DNA of 64,000 nucleotides, taken from assembly GCF_000153705.1 (NCBI RefSeq), contig NZ_DS022272.1, positions 3,325,449-3,389,448 on the forward strand, written 5' to 3'. Of this stretch, positions 1 to 9,313 are shown in pieces. The notes below the pieces were generated by a model. That model worked only from the letters and a program-made list of their open reading frames with translations. It was not told where the DNA came from and searched no databases. Source of the stretch: Fulvimarina pelagi HTCC2506 (lineage in GTDB: Bacteria; Pseudomonadota; Alphaproteobacteria; Rhizobiales; Rhizobiaceae). The position numbers and the translations under genes were made by a program. Position 1 is the stretch's first letter; each line of letters begins with the position of its first letter.

Positions 1-1
1 G

Positions 2-469
2 CGCTTCCACGGCTTCGACACGCACTCTGCCTCGATCGAAGAGGCACGCGGCCATGCCGAGGCCGCGGGCTTGTCAGGGCGCACGGATTTCGCGCTGGCC
101 AGGGCGACGACCTATCCGGACAGGCAGTACGGACTGATCTGCTTCTTCGACGTGCTGCACGATCTGGGCGACCCGGTTGCCGCCGCAACCAACGCAGCCG
201 ACGTGCTGGCACCCGGCGGCACGGTGATGCTGGTCGAGCCCTTCGCGCACGATCACGTCGCCGACAACCTGACGCTGTCGGGGCAGCTCTATTATGCAGC
301 ATCGACGGTGATTTGTTGTGCCCATGCGATTTCCGAGGGAGGGCACATGGTCCTCGGCGCGCAGGCCGGCGAGGCGCGTCTGGCCGAAGTATTTCGCAAG
401 GCGGGTTTCAGCCACTTCCGCCGAGCGACTGAAACGCCGTTCAACCTTGTCTTCGAGGCACGGCGCTGA
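2..469 (+). CDS. Class I SAM-dependent methyltransferase, C-terminal part (cut by window start)
   Basis: An open frame enters from the left edge and stops at 469. It starts inside the Rossmann fold: FHGFDTHSASIEEAR is the segment that follows the SAM-binding glycine motif, and FFDVLHDLGDP is the motif IV/V region found in class I methyltransferases of the type with an N-terminal winged helix. A later segment, LAPGGTVMLVEP, is the usual post-catalytic strand. About 155 residues are visible and the N-terminal half lies outside the window. The substrate cannot be inferred. The next 5.5 kb has no intact gene, so this gene marks the left border of the decayed stretch. Confidence 0.8.
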   Translation, partial: RFHGFDTHSASIEEARGHAEAAGLSGRTDFALARATTYPDRQYGLICFFDVLHDLGDPVAAATNAADVLAPGGTVMLVEPFAHDHVADNLTLSGQLYYAASTVICCAHAISEGGHMVLGAQAGEARLAEVFRKAGFSHFRRATETPFNLVFEARR

Positions 470-2889
470 ACCTTCGAACCGGGCCGGGCATACCCGGCCC
501 GCTCACCCGGATTCACCTGTGAGTTCCTCCATCTCGTTCTCTCCCCTGAATACGGCGCTCTCTCGTCTGGTCGCTCTTCTTACATTGTCGAGCTCGCTGC
601 AATGACCGCGATAAGCGGCGCCGTACCCCATTTCAAGCTCTCTACCATGGCTCTCGGCATCGCCGGAGTCATGGGCTTTGTCGTCATCGTCTCCCGTTGG
701 ATAGGCACGGATTCCCCGTCAGCTGCCATTGCTTGAGCGCTAGGAAATCGGGCAACTCTTCGGCTACCATGGACTCTTCGTCGCTGCCCTTCGGGTCGTG
801 CCGCCGCGCGAGGCTAGCCTTGCCGCCTATTCATGTTTGCTGCTCATCGTCCTTTTGTCTGCAATGCTGCCGGGCGAGAAGGACGGAAACGACAAGACCT
901 TCGCGATCGCTGAGTGGGCGCCCTAACTGGCGACGCCGCCAATCCAGGACCATCCTTCGACGCATTCCGTGCTGGGGCGGCTGCGGTGACGGTGCTTGCC
1001 GGAGTTTTTGGAGACGACGGATTCGCGATGACCTCAACGACTGCGCTCGACAAGGCACCGTGAAGGAGCTTCAAAAGCTTCACGTCGGCCGCATCCGAGA
1101 ATGTCGATCGCGCATTCAGACCGGGATCCACTTCCGCTCTGCGACGACGGTGGGGCTAGGACCAGGTCGGGACATCGGCGAACACGTACCCAGGACATTT
1201 CAGGTGGAGACGAACTGAGATTGCAGTGCTGTCGGGGATACGCCGACGCCAGTCTTCTAAGCGAGCGAAAGTTCGACTTAATAGCCTTAAAGCGGAAATG
1301 AGAGCATAATAACACACCACACATCTGCCTTTCCCTACCGCAGCAACCTATTAGGCGGGTTGCGTAACGAAGGGCATCGCCAAGAGACGAAGAACAGCGA
1401 GCAGATTGCCTTTCTCCAAAAGTATTCTGACCAACTCCTGCTCAATATGGTGTTGATCCGCGACGGCGTGCGCCACGCCTTGCAGTAAGGCCGCCGTAGC
1501 TTGATACAGCCGTTCCAGGCCCCTGTTCGCGGCCTGTTACAAAGATCTGGCTGGCGAAATTCGCTGTCGAGGCAGCTGAAAATTGCAGGCTGTACGATTC
1601 GTCTCGCTGAATACCAACTATGTTACTCGAAGCTGAAACGGCAGCCTAATGCAATGTCCGCTCTTAAATTGTTCATAGTTGGCTGCGTGCCAGAACGCCG
1701 ATCTGCGATGCTCAAAGCCCTCGCAGATGGGTTCGAAGGTCGGCCAGCCAGCCTGTCAGAAGGCTAAATTGGACGCCGGACGGAATGGCTCGTGCCGCTG
1801 GACCGGCAGCCGAACTGCGCATACTGGGAGGCCAAATGACGGCTGGAGACGACACACAGCTGGTCGGCCTGCAACGACGGGAGCGCCTGGATCAGAGCCG
1901 CGGCGCCATCTCGGTCGCGACGGGTACGCGCCATTACGACCGAATCGAGCCGTCGCGATGGCGGCGAACCTACGCAGCCCCGATGAGGTCGTCCCCACAG
2001 GTAGCGACAACGAAGTTCGACCAGCTAAGCCCGGCCGCGTTCAGCACCTCGGCACGCACGAGCGCGCGGATCTGCGCATCGTCAGTATCGGTTCCCGGGC
2101 GAAATTTCCGCTGACCCGCAGCCGCCGGCGTCATAGCGGCACAAAGGGGGCAAGGTAGTGCTCGGCCCCACGCTGAAGGATGTCGCGGCCGAAACCGGTC
2201 TTCGGCGCGACTTCCCGGATCGTCTTGGCGTCTACCTGGAGCAGTGGACTATGTGAAGATCAGCTCGCAGTAAGAGAAGCGCAGGCCGACCTCGCTGAGA
2301 TAGCGGCCCGTCACCGTCTTCTCGGCGGTCCGAGCCCGGGCGGCGGCATCGGTGCCGATACGGGAATCGAAGCTCTCGACGTTTAGCTGAGCGTCGGGTG
2401 CCAGCAGCGCTCGTATGGTGGGAGGGAAGCGCCGCAGGTCGCGGAGCGCGCCGACCCTGTCGAGGCCGTTTCGGATCGAGAGCACGCTGTTGAGGGGGCC
2501 GCCTACGAGGTATAAGCCTCGACAATCTGCCGCAACGAGGCACGCGCATTTCGAGGGGCGGTGTCGCGGATTTCATGCTGATTGAAATCGCGAACGACAA
2601 ATACGTCCGCTACTCTCCGTCGATCGCCCGTTAGATCCAGTTTCCAGCGCCGGCGGGGCATTCGCGGGGCTTAGAGAAGGTTAGACCGGGATCCCCCCTC
2701 CCTCTCTTTCCCGCCCCTGCAAAGCGTTCTTTTGATCTGGCTGCGGCTAGATATTTACATCGGTTTCGAGACTGAGCACTGGCCTTTGTGTCAGATGGCC
2801 AGCAAGCCGTCGCTCACGGCCGGTATTCTCCTGATCTTATGACTACGCGGATTTGGTGCAGAGTTTTTTGCCGGCTGAAAGGGTCTGCG
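470..2889. other. Long stretch without an intact gene
   Basis: About 2.4 kb in which open frames are short, overlap on both strands and show no recognisable domain. I see no stem-loop terminator, tRNA or clear repeat here. Together with the broken genes that follow, it looks like decayed mobile or phage-derived DNA. Confidence 0.5.
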
Positions 2890-3401
2890 CTTCTCACCGA
2901 GTTCAAGAACCTCTGCGTCTGGAACAAGAGCAATGCCGGCATGGAATCGTTCTATCGCTCGAAGCACGAGCTGGTATTTGTCTTCAAGAAGGGCCACGGT
3001 CCCCATAAACAATCTCGGTCTGAGAGACACCGGACCCTATCGCTCGAACGTCTGGGACTATGCGGGAGCCAACAGCTTTGGGTGACGCGGGATGCAGACC
3101 TGGCCATGTATCCGACCTTCAAGCCTGTGGCGATGATCGCCGATGCCCCGCGAGCCTGTTCGAACCGAGGCGCCATCGTTTTGGACGTGTTCGGCGGGTC
3201 GGGCTCGACGCTGATTGCTGCCGAGAAATACGGGCGTCGGGCCCGGCTCGTCGAATTCGATGCCGCCTACTGCAATATGATTGTCAGGCGATGCAGACCG
3301 TCACTGGGCAGACAGCATACTTCCTGGCATCCGGCGGGACTCTTACCGAAGTCGAGACCGCGCGGTCTCAGAGCGACACGCTCGCGGGAGATGCCGCATG
3401 A
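2890..3401 (+). pseudogene. Remnant of a ParB-associated site-specific DNA methyltransferase (frameshifted)
   Basis: Pieces of the C-terminal half of an N4/N6 DNA methylase are readable in three frames. The first has NLCVWNKSNAGM, FYRSKHELVFVFKKG. A second frame gives SNVWDYAGANSFG and then a stop. The first frame resumes with MYPTFKPVAMIADA and LDVFGGSGSTLIAAEK, the SAM-binding motif I, followed by VEFDAAYC. A third frame ends in TVTGQTAYFLASG. In intact relatives (usually a ParB-like domain fused to this methylase) these pieces form one continuous protein, so at least two frameshifts have broken the gene. The N-terminal half is not seen. The end overlaps the next remnant by an ATGA junction, preserving an old operon layout. 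Confidence 0.7.
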
Positions 3402-3958
3402 CGAAGCGCACTTCTGGATCGTCTCAAAACACCTTCGAAAGCGACCACCACTGCCTTCGCATTCACGTGTCTGCTACCGAACGGGCGATCCTCGATCACG
3501 TCGACCTGAAAGTGACCGTAAGCCAGAATGGGATCGCCTAGAACTCACTACGCGAGAAGCAATTCTCGAAAAATGCAAACTCGTCGCGATGAAGGGTTGG
3601 CCCCACGCGCTCAACCAGATCACCAAGATGCTGTTCAAATTGGAGCTTATTCTCGCAAAGCAGATCCTCGAGGACAGAGCGTTCGGGAGGAAAGTCCTGA
3701 AGGGCCAGACCAAGGTTCTCCAGCAATCAATCCGCCAGGCCCCGCAAAGTGGCATGAGCGAGGCTGCGATACTCGCCAGGGCCGATGACGTCACTCCACA
3801 TCCTGACGACATCATCGTCGATGACCGCGGTTATCGCATTCGCGGTCCTGTCATCGATATCGACCTTGCGCATGTCCACAGATTCATCGCGATACGCGAT
3901 GCTTTCATTCTCAAGGTCATCGGGACCGGCGCTCGCCGCCTGAAGAGAGCGGCGGGTC
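3398..3958 (+). pseudogene. Remnant of a DUF5681-like protein gene
   Basis: A start overlaps the methylase stop (ATGA), giving MTKRTSGSSQ and stopping at 3541. A different frame then continues with LTTREAILEK, HALNQITKMLFKLELILAKQ and PDDIIVDDRGYRIRGP. Small proteins with this arrangement, often named DUF5681, commonly sit directly downstream of ParB/methylase genes in alphaproteobacterial elements. Here the reading frame is interrupted and the usual GNPKGRP-type N-terminus is missing. The family assignment rests on remembered motif layout and gene order; the frameshift is directly visible. Confidence 0.45.
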
Positions 3959-3961
3959 GTA

Positions 3962-4376
3962 GGCGGCGAAGATTCGTGAGGAGATTGAGGCGCTCCTGTC
4001 TTTTCCCGTTTCCGACGAGATCTACGCGCGCCGATTGGCAAACCTCTTCGCGCTCTGGCGCGATCAATGTCTGCCGCGATGCTTTCGCATTTGCGAGCCC
4101 CAGTATGTCTTACAGGATATGCGCACCATCCGGCTGACGGCGCGCGAACTGCTCAAGCTATGCCACCAGAGTTGGAGATCAGTCGGGATGGAAACCCCCA
4201 GAGGATGGCTGAGGCCACCGTTCAGTAAGGAGGTTCTGGGGGTTCGCTTCCTCGAACAGCTGATTTTCAATCTGAATGAGCTGACGAAGACCAACAATGA
4301 CCTGTCACTTCGTGACTTCCAGAACATACTGATCAAGGCCGATCGAGATGCACGCCGGCCGCTGAACAAAGCATAG
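3962..4376 (+). pseudogene. Unnamed third gene of the methylase cassette, no start codon
   Basis: From 3962 an open frame without an early start reads protein-like sequence: KIREEIEALLSFPVSDEIYA, RRLANLFALWRDQCLPRCFR, then FLEQLIFNLNELTKTNNDL, stopping at 4376. The first plausible start (TTG at 4035) would drop the best-looking part. It follows the DUF5681-like remnant in the same direction and probably belonged to the same cassette. I do not recognise a named family. The CLPRCFRICEP segment could be metal-binding, but that is a guess. Confidence 0.35.
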
Positions 4377-5383
4377 TTCCGGAGAGCCGCATAGATCGCC
4401 ACGACAAGCGAACTCCCGCGGTGGATCATCGGCAAAGTCGCTTGATGACCATCGTACCGACGGTCTGCTGTCTCACTCTGTCGCGGACACCTGAACCCTG
4501 GCAATCGGCTTTGCGCCACGTTCGCCGACCGTCTTTGACCGTGACGGCGACGGTCGCCGCGCGACTGCGTCATGTCCGTAGCAAGTGCGTCCGAGCGCGA
4601 CGAGCCAACTCTCGGACGTCAAGACGGCTTTATCCCATCGATTGACGCACCGCTGGCAGTTCCGACGTGCGAATGCGGGTCTCCGTCCCTGCAAGCTGCA
4701 GATCGTCCGAATGCGCCAGCATCTTCTCTGCTCTCTATACTCCCAAAATCCCGCCATCGCTCGACTTGGCTGTGGCTCTACGCGCTAACCCTCTCCGCTT
4801 AAAGCGACCATCTCTGGGAGGCTGCCCGGCCACGCGAGGGACATGGGCGCCGCTTACTCACCATCCAATACTCGACTTAGATCGTCTTTGCGACGCGCGG
4901 CTCGCAGCAGCCGCCGAGGGAAAGTCGGAGACAAGCGCCTCCGAACAATGCGAGAAGTTTCACGCACGAGCCTTCTCCTCTAGCGCTAAAAATGTGCGTA
5001 AACCGGAACTCCCATCTCGCGTAGGCGCAATCCAATTCCGCGAAACGAGAGTCCGATCACATCAAACGACAACTCCGTTCCACACAACAGCAATTCGTAT
5101 GGGGCGCGCGGCAAGGCTTTTCTAGGCAATGGCGGCGCCAGGGCCGGGTAGATCCGATTTTGGCTAGCAGGAACATTCGGCGCTAGTACGCTGGCTCATC
5201 TAACTATTTTCGTTTCGATTGACCGCGACAGTACTGCCGGGCGACCAGAAACCAGTTCGCAAAAAGAATCCGCAGCCTATGTCTCCTCTAGACTCTGCTT
5301 TTCGAATCGTTTCGAACGATCGATCGTTCGATGGATTTCCGACAGGTCCACCGAGCTGGTCCACTCCGGTTAGAGCGCGTTCC
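4377..5383. other. Stretch without an intact gene
   Basis: About 1 kb with only short overlapping open frames on both strands. No domain, RNA gene or repeat is recognisable. It lies between the methylase cassette remnant and an integrase fragment. Confidence 0.45.
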
Positions 5384-5512
5384 ATGGCGCACACTGCAAA
5401 CCTGCGTGTCAAAGGCGGTCGGTACTATTTCCGCACAAAGGTCGCATACAATCTGCGTATGCGACTCGGCCGGTCCGAAATCGCACGCTCGTTGCAAACG
5501 GGCGAACGATGA
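5384..5512 (+). pseudogene. N-terminal fragment of a tyrosine integrase (DUF6538-type arm domain)
   Basis: The 42-residue frame begins MAHTANLRVKGGRYYFRTKV and ends MRLGRSEIARSLQTGER followed by TGA. This is the pattern of the N-terminal domain of many phage-type tyrosine recombinases in Proteobacteria (FRxxVPxDLxxRLGRxEIxxSLxT). The catalytic domain is absent, so this is a broken gene. It supports the view that 470-6025 is the residue of an integrated element. Confidence 0.55.
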
Positions 5513-6025
5513 GCAGCCATTGCAAGTGCTGCGATTTTCGGAACGCCCCGCCCCGAGTAGCGACTATCAAAATCAGCAGCTGCCGAGCAGCAAGGTGCCG
5601 TAGATCTTTTTGAGAATATCGGACCAGCCGGCGCGCCAAGCGAACATGCATATGTCCTTTGTTTCGCCGGGTTCACCGCCACCGGTGATAGCACCGTCTG
5701 AGACCGCGGCAATGGAGGTGACGCGGCCTATAAGCAGTCGCGCGACATAGTGAATGGCTGTGCCGCACGCCAGCGTCCTAAGAGGTTACGACCATCGTCA
5801 GTCGAGCAGCGCCAGCGTACCTAGGAAGGGGACTCCGTAAAGCCTAGTGTAGAAGTGCCAGCGACCGCGCGATGAGATAGAACTCGCGAGCGGACCGCCC
5901 CGTCGACGCCTCGGCTTGGGGCGCTTCATAAGATACTTTGGTAGCCTCGATTGGGCGAGTCGATTTTTCAGATTAAGGTCAGGTAAGGTCGAGTCCCAGG
6001 GCCGGGTAACAGACGGACGGCAGTC
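5513..6025. other. Stretch without an intact gene
   Basis: About 0.5 kb downstream of the integrase fragment and of the decarboxylase stop codon. No gene or clear terminator hairpin with a T-run is visible. Confidence 0.4.
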
Positions 6026-7537
6026 TTATTTGACAGTTGCTGGAGAGCTTTCGAGGACTGGTTTTGTGTGAGTTGCCGCCGACAGTTCGTCGCCGATCCT
6101 GACCACCTCGCGGGCTAGAAGATCGATATCCGCAGAGGTCGTCCGGTGATTGCAGATGGCAGCCCTCAGCGTGTGTGAACCCAAAAGCGCGGTATCGGAA
6201 AGAACGGCGATGCCTTTGTCCTGTAGCCGCAGCATGATCTCGACGTTTAGCGCCTTGCACGCAACCTCGTCCAAATTGCCGGGATCGTAGCGGAAGCAGA
6301 CGATATTGATGACCTGCGGCGCGACGAGCGTCAGACGGGGATGTGCCTCGACCAGCGAGGCGAGGTGGCGGGCCTGATCGACGTTCTGGTCGATCAACCT
6401 GCCGAACTTCGCGGTGCCGTGCTCCTTCAGCAGCATCCAAACCTTCAGCGCTCGGAAATTTCGCGTCGTCTCCGGTCCGGACTGGTGCAGCCATGGCCCG
6501 GCAGCGATGCCGCGCGGTGCGGTTTCGAGGTATTCCGGCATGGTTGCATAGGCTTGCCGCAATAGCGCACCGTCGCGGATCAGGGCACAGCCCACCGAAA
6601 AGGGCGCATGCAACCATTTGTGCGGATCGAGCGCCAGCGAGTCGGCCCGCGCCAATCCCTCGACCAGATGAGCGCTTCGCGGCGCTATGGAGAGCAGCGC
6701 GCCAATGCAGCCGTCGACATGTAGCCACATGCCTTCGGCGGCGCAGAGATCCGCCAGGGCTCCGAGATCGTCGATCGACCCCGTGTTGACGGTTCCGGCA
6801 GTCGCGATCACGCAGACGGGACGGAAGCCCTCCGCACGGTCCTCTGCGATCGCCTTTCGCAGACGGTCAAGGTCGATGCGGTATGCCTTGTCGCTTGCGA
6901 TGCGGCGCAACGCCCGGTTGCCGAGGCCGAGCGCTTCGACAGCCTTGCGGTGACAGCAGTGCACCTGGTCCGATCCGTAAAAGCGTAGGGGCGCCTCTAC
7001 TGCGGCCACCCCCTCTGCTCGGACATCTATTCCGGCCATGGCGTTCCTCGCCACGGTCAATCCGATGAGGTTGGCCGCCGATCCGCCGTCGACCAATGTG
7101 CCGGCTGTCGTCTTGCTCATACCGACCATCTGGCGGCACCAATCGACGACCTGCCGGTCGAGATGAACGGCGGCGTGATCGCCGCCGCCAAGGTTCGATC
7201 CCTGTACGCCGGCGAGGAAGTCCGCCAACGCGCCGGTGAAGCTGCCCGAGCCCATGAACCAGGCCCAGAAACGCGGATGGATGTTGCCCATCGGGTAGGG
7301 CATCACCGTATCCTGCAGCTCGCGCATCACCTCGACGAGCGGGGTGGGCCGGTCGGGAACACAGGCTCGGAAGCCTGCCCTCACCTCTGCCGGGATCGGC
7401 TGCCAGACTGGTCGTTCCCGCACCTTGCGTAGGTAGCGCACGGCGTCGGAGACGGCGCCGACAGCAATCCGTTCGACCTCGGACCAGTCGACCGGGTCGA
7501 GCGTCTCCTCGCGCGGAAATGGCGAACCCTCGCGCAT
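6026..7537 (-). CDS. Group II PLP-dependent amino acid decarboxylase
   Basis: The 503-residue protein has the fold-type I signature of aromatic-amino-acid, glutamate and cysteine-sulfinate decarboxylases. HVDGCIGA carries the Asp that contacts the PLP ring nitrogen (about D275), and DPHKWLHAPF carries the Schiff-base lysine (about K307). TPLVEVMRELQD and YPMGNIHPRFWAWFMG are the conserved N-terminal segments. Length is normal for the family. The substrate is not readable. The start lies 5 bp after the stop of the cysteine-synthase-like gene, so both are surely cotranscribed, and the upstream gene may make the amino acid that this enzyme decarboxylates. That link is inference. Confidence 0.88.
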   Translation of the reverse strand: MREGSPFPREETLDPVDWSEVERIAVGAVSDAVRYLRKVRERPVWQPIPAEVRAGFRACVPDRPTPLVEVMRELQDTVMPYPMGNIHPRFWAWFMGSGSFTGALADFLAGVQGSNLGGGDHAAVHLDRQVVDWCRQMVGMSKTTAGTLVDGGSAANLIGLTVARNAMAGIDVRAEGVAAVEAPLRFYGSDQVHCCHRKAVEALGLGNRALRRIASDKAYRIDLDRLRKAIAEDRAEGFRPVCVIATAGTVNTGSIDDLGALADLCAAEGMWLHVDGCIGALLSIAPRSAHLVEGLARADSLALDPHKWLHAPFSVGCALIRDGALLRQAYATMPEYLETAPRGIAAGPWLHQSGPETTRNFRALKVWMLLKEHGTAKFGRLIDQNVDQARHLASLVEAHPRLTLVAPQVINIVCFRYDPGNLDEVACKALNVEIMLRLQDKGIAVLSDTALLGSHTLRAAICNHRTTSADIDLLAREVVRIGDELSAATHTKPVLESSPATVK

Positions 7538-7542
7538 GGCGG

Positions 7543-8625
7543 TCAGGCCGCGAACCGGGCGCTGGCGGTCGAGTGCGACAGCGCCATTTCTTCAACGTCC
7601 ATATCCGCCTCGATGCCCTCGAACAGCGGCGTCGACAGGTAGCGCTCGCCGGTGTCGGGCAGCATGCAGAGGATGACCGATCCTGCGGGCGCCGTTTCGG
7701 CAATCTGCCGGGCGACCGCGAAGGTGGCGCCAGAGGAGATGCCGCAGAAGATGCCCTCCCGACGCGCAAGTTCTCGGGTCCATTTGATCGCTTCGGGCCC
7801 GGCGATCTTGACTACTTCGTCGTAAAAATGGCCCGAAACCGCTTCCTGGAGCACGTACGGGATGAAATCAGGGGTCCAGCCCTGAATCGGATGTGGCTCG
7901 AAAGCAGGATGGCCAGAGGTTGGCGCGCCATCGGAGCCACGGTTCTGCGCAACGCCGCTCGACAGGAGTGCCGCATTCGCGGGCTCCACCAAGACGATCC
8001 GGGTCTCCGGCCGCTCCTTGCGCAACACGCGACCGACACCCGAAACCGTGCCGCCGGTGCCATAGCCGGTGACGAACCAGTCGAGACGTTGACCGGCGAA
8101 GTCGCCAAGGATCTCTCGCGCTGTGGTTGCCGCATGGATGTCGGCATTCGCTTTTGTCTCGAACTGTCGGGCAAGGAACCATCCGTTGGCCTCGGCCAAC
8201 TCGACCGCTTTGCGGTACATGCCGTAGCCCTTCTCGGCGCGCGGCGTGAGCACGACCTTGGCCCCGAGCATACGCATCAGCTTGCGGCGCTCGACTGAGA
8301 AGCTGTCGGCCATCGTCACGACGAGCGGGTAACCCTTCTGCGCGCAGACGATGGCGAGCCCGATACCCGTATTGCCGCTCGTCGCCTCGATGACGGTCTG
8401 GCCCGGTTTGAGCAGACCGCGCCGTTCGGCGTCCTCGATAATGTTCAGCGCCAGCCGGTCCTTTACGGAACCGGCCGGGTTGAAGAACTCCGCCTTGACG
8501 TACAGCGTGGTGTCGCCGACACGGAGGTTGTTGACGCGGATCACGGGCGTGTCGCCGATGGTATCGAGGACGCTGTCGAACAGACGGCCGCGTCCTCCAG
8601 TGGTCCGGAGGGTTGAAGTTTGCAT
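7543..8625 (-). CDS. Cysteine-synthase-family PLP enzyme (CysK/CysM/SbnA-like)
   Basis: Fold-type II PLP enzyme of 360 residues. NPAGSVKDR holds the Schiff-base lysine (about K55), EATSGNTGIGLA is the substrate-binding Asn loop, and GYGTGGTVSG is the phosphate-binding loop. The ATG at 8625 is preferred because an AGAGGAAA ribosome site precedes it; an in-frame TTG at 8664 has none. The protein is about 40-50 residues longer than housekeeping CysK, partly through an insertion around NRGSDGAPTSGHPAF. It sits between a cupin gene and a decarboxylase in one operon, which suggests a specialised pathway, such as beta-replacement to a non-standard amino acid, rather than bulk cysteine synthesis. Family is certain; the role is inferred. 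Confidence 0.85.
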   Translation of the reverse strand: MQTSTLRTTGGRGRLFDSVLDTIGDTPVIRVNNLRVGDTTLYVKAEFFNPAGSVKDRLALNIIEDAERRGLLKPGQTVIEATSGNTGIGLAIVCAQKGYPLVVTMADSFSVERRKLMRMLGAKVVLTPRAEKGYGMYRKAVELAEANGWFLARQFETKANADIHAATTAREILGDFAGQRLDWFVTGYGTGGTVSGVGRVLRKERPETRIVLVEPANAALLSSGVAQNRGSDGAPTSGHPAFEPHPIQGWTPDFIPYVLQEAVSGHFYDEVVKIAGPEAIKWTRELARREGIFCGISSGATFAVARQIAETAPAGSVILCMLPDTGERYLSTPLFEGIEADMDVEEMALSHSTASARFAA

Positions 8626-8697
8626 CTCTTTTTCCTCTAGCTTTTTCTGGTCGGTCCGGCTCAACCGACACGGCGGCCGGACCGGTGTGACTGAGGC

Positions 8698-9198
8698 TCA
8701 GTTCGTACCGCGCGGATCGTCGGCCGGGTCGACATAGGTGATGCCGAAGGGGCCGATCGCGTTGATCTGCACGAGGGTTTCATCTTCGATGCGGACGAAG
8801 TGGGCCATGCCCGTCGAGATCTGCACGAAGCTGCCAGGCTTCAGGATAGGCGCCTTGGCGGCGTCGAACTGCTCGCCCGTTCCTATACCGAAACCGCCCG
8901 AGAGGACCGTGACATGCTCCTCCTCGGGATGGGTGTGCGGGGGAATGGCGTAGCCTGCCGGGAACTTGAGCCGCATGACGAATGGCCCTTCCTCGGAAGG
9001 ACTGCCGTGCAATACCGCAAACTGGACGCCGGGCGGCAAGGTCGCGGGGCCCGGTTTGAACGTGATATCCTCGACTGCGACCACCTTGTGATGAGCCGTG
9101 CCGGGATGGTCGGCATACGCCGGGGCCGCAAGCGTGATCGCCGCGGCCAACCCTAACGCGTTCGCAAGGGTGGCTCGTATGCAGGAGTTTGGTCTCAT
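8698..9198 (-). CDS. Exported cupin-domain protein
   Basis: The 166-residue protein begins with a Sec-type signal (ALGLAAAITLAAPAYADH) and contains one cupin barrel. Motif 1 is HTHPEEEHVTVLSGGFGIG, with the usual His/His/Glu metal ligands, and motif 2 is around PGSFVQISTGMAHFV. Proteins of this kind bind a metal in the periplasm; some are dioxygenases and many are uncharacterised. It is the first gene of a three-gene operon, with 72 bp to the cysteine-synthase-like gene, and is divergent from the SARP-type regulator 115 bp away. A role linked to a sulfur or amino acid product of the operon is possible but not shown. Confidence 0.8.
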   Translation of the reverse strand: MRPNSCIRATLANALGLAAAITLAAPAYADHPGTAHHKVVAVEDITFKPGPATLPPGVQFAVLHGSPSEEGPFVMRLKFPAGYAIPPHTHPEEEHVTVLSGGFGIGTGEQFDAAKAPILKPGSFVQISTGMAHFVRIEDETLVQINAIGPFGITYVDPADDPRGTN

Positions 9199-9242
9199 CT
9201 CTTGCTCCTCTTGAGCGAGTTGCCTGCTTCCAGACCGCGTGT

Positions 9243-9271
9243 GCGATCCGAGGATTCAGGAACCGGATCGC
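9243..9271. promoter_or_regulatory. Inverted repeat in the divergent promoter region, candidate operator
   Basis: GCGATCCG (9243-9250) and its exact reverse complement CGGATCGC (9264-9271) are separated by 13 bases, about two helical turns centre to centre. The repeat lies midway between the cupin operon and the regulator gene, where a dimeric regulator would be expected to bind. No consensus is known to me. Confidence 0.4.
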
Positions 9272-9313
9272 TCCGGATGCTGTCCGTGATAGAATGGGCG
9301 CAAAGGAGCAGGC

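Noticed and set aside
2788..4137. A 449-codon open frame on the plus strand
   Set aside because: It strings together pieces of a methylase and a DUF5681-like gene; better homology continues in other frames, so the long frame is a by-product of frameshifts.
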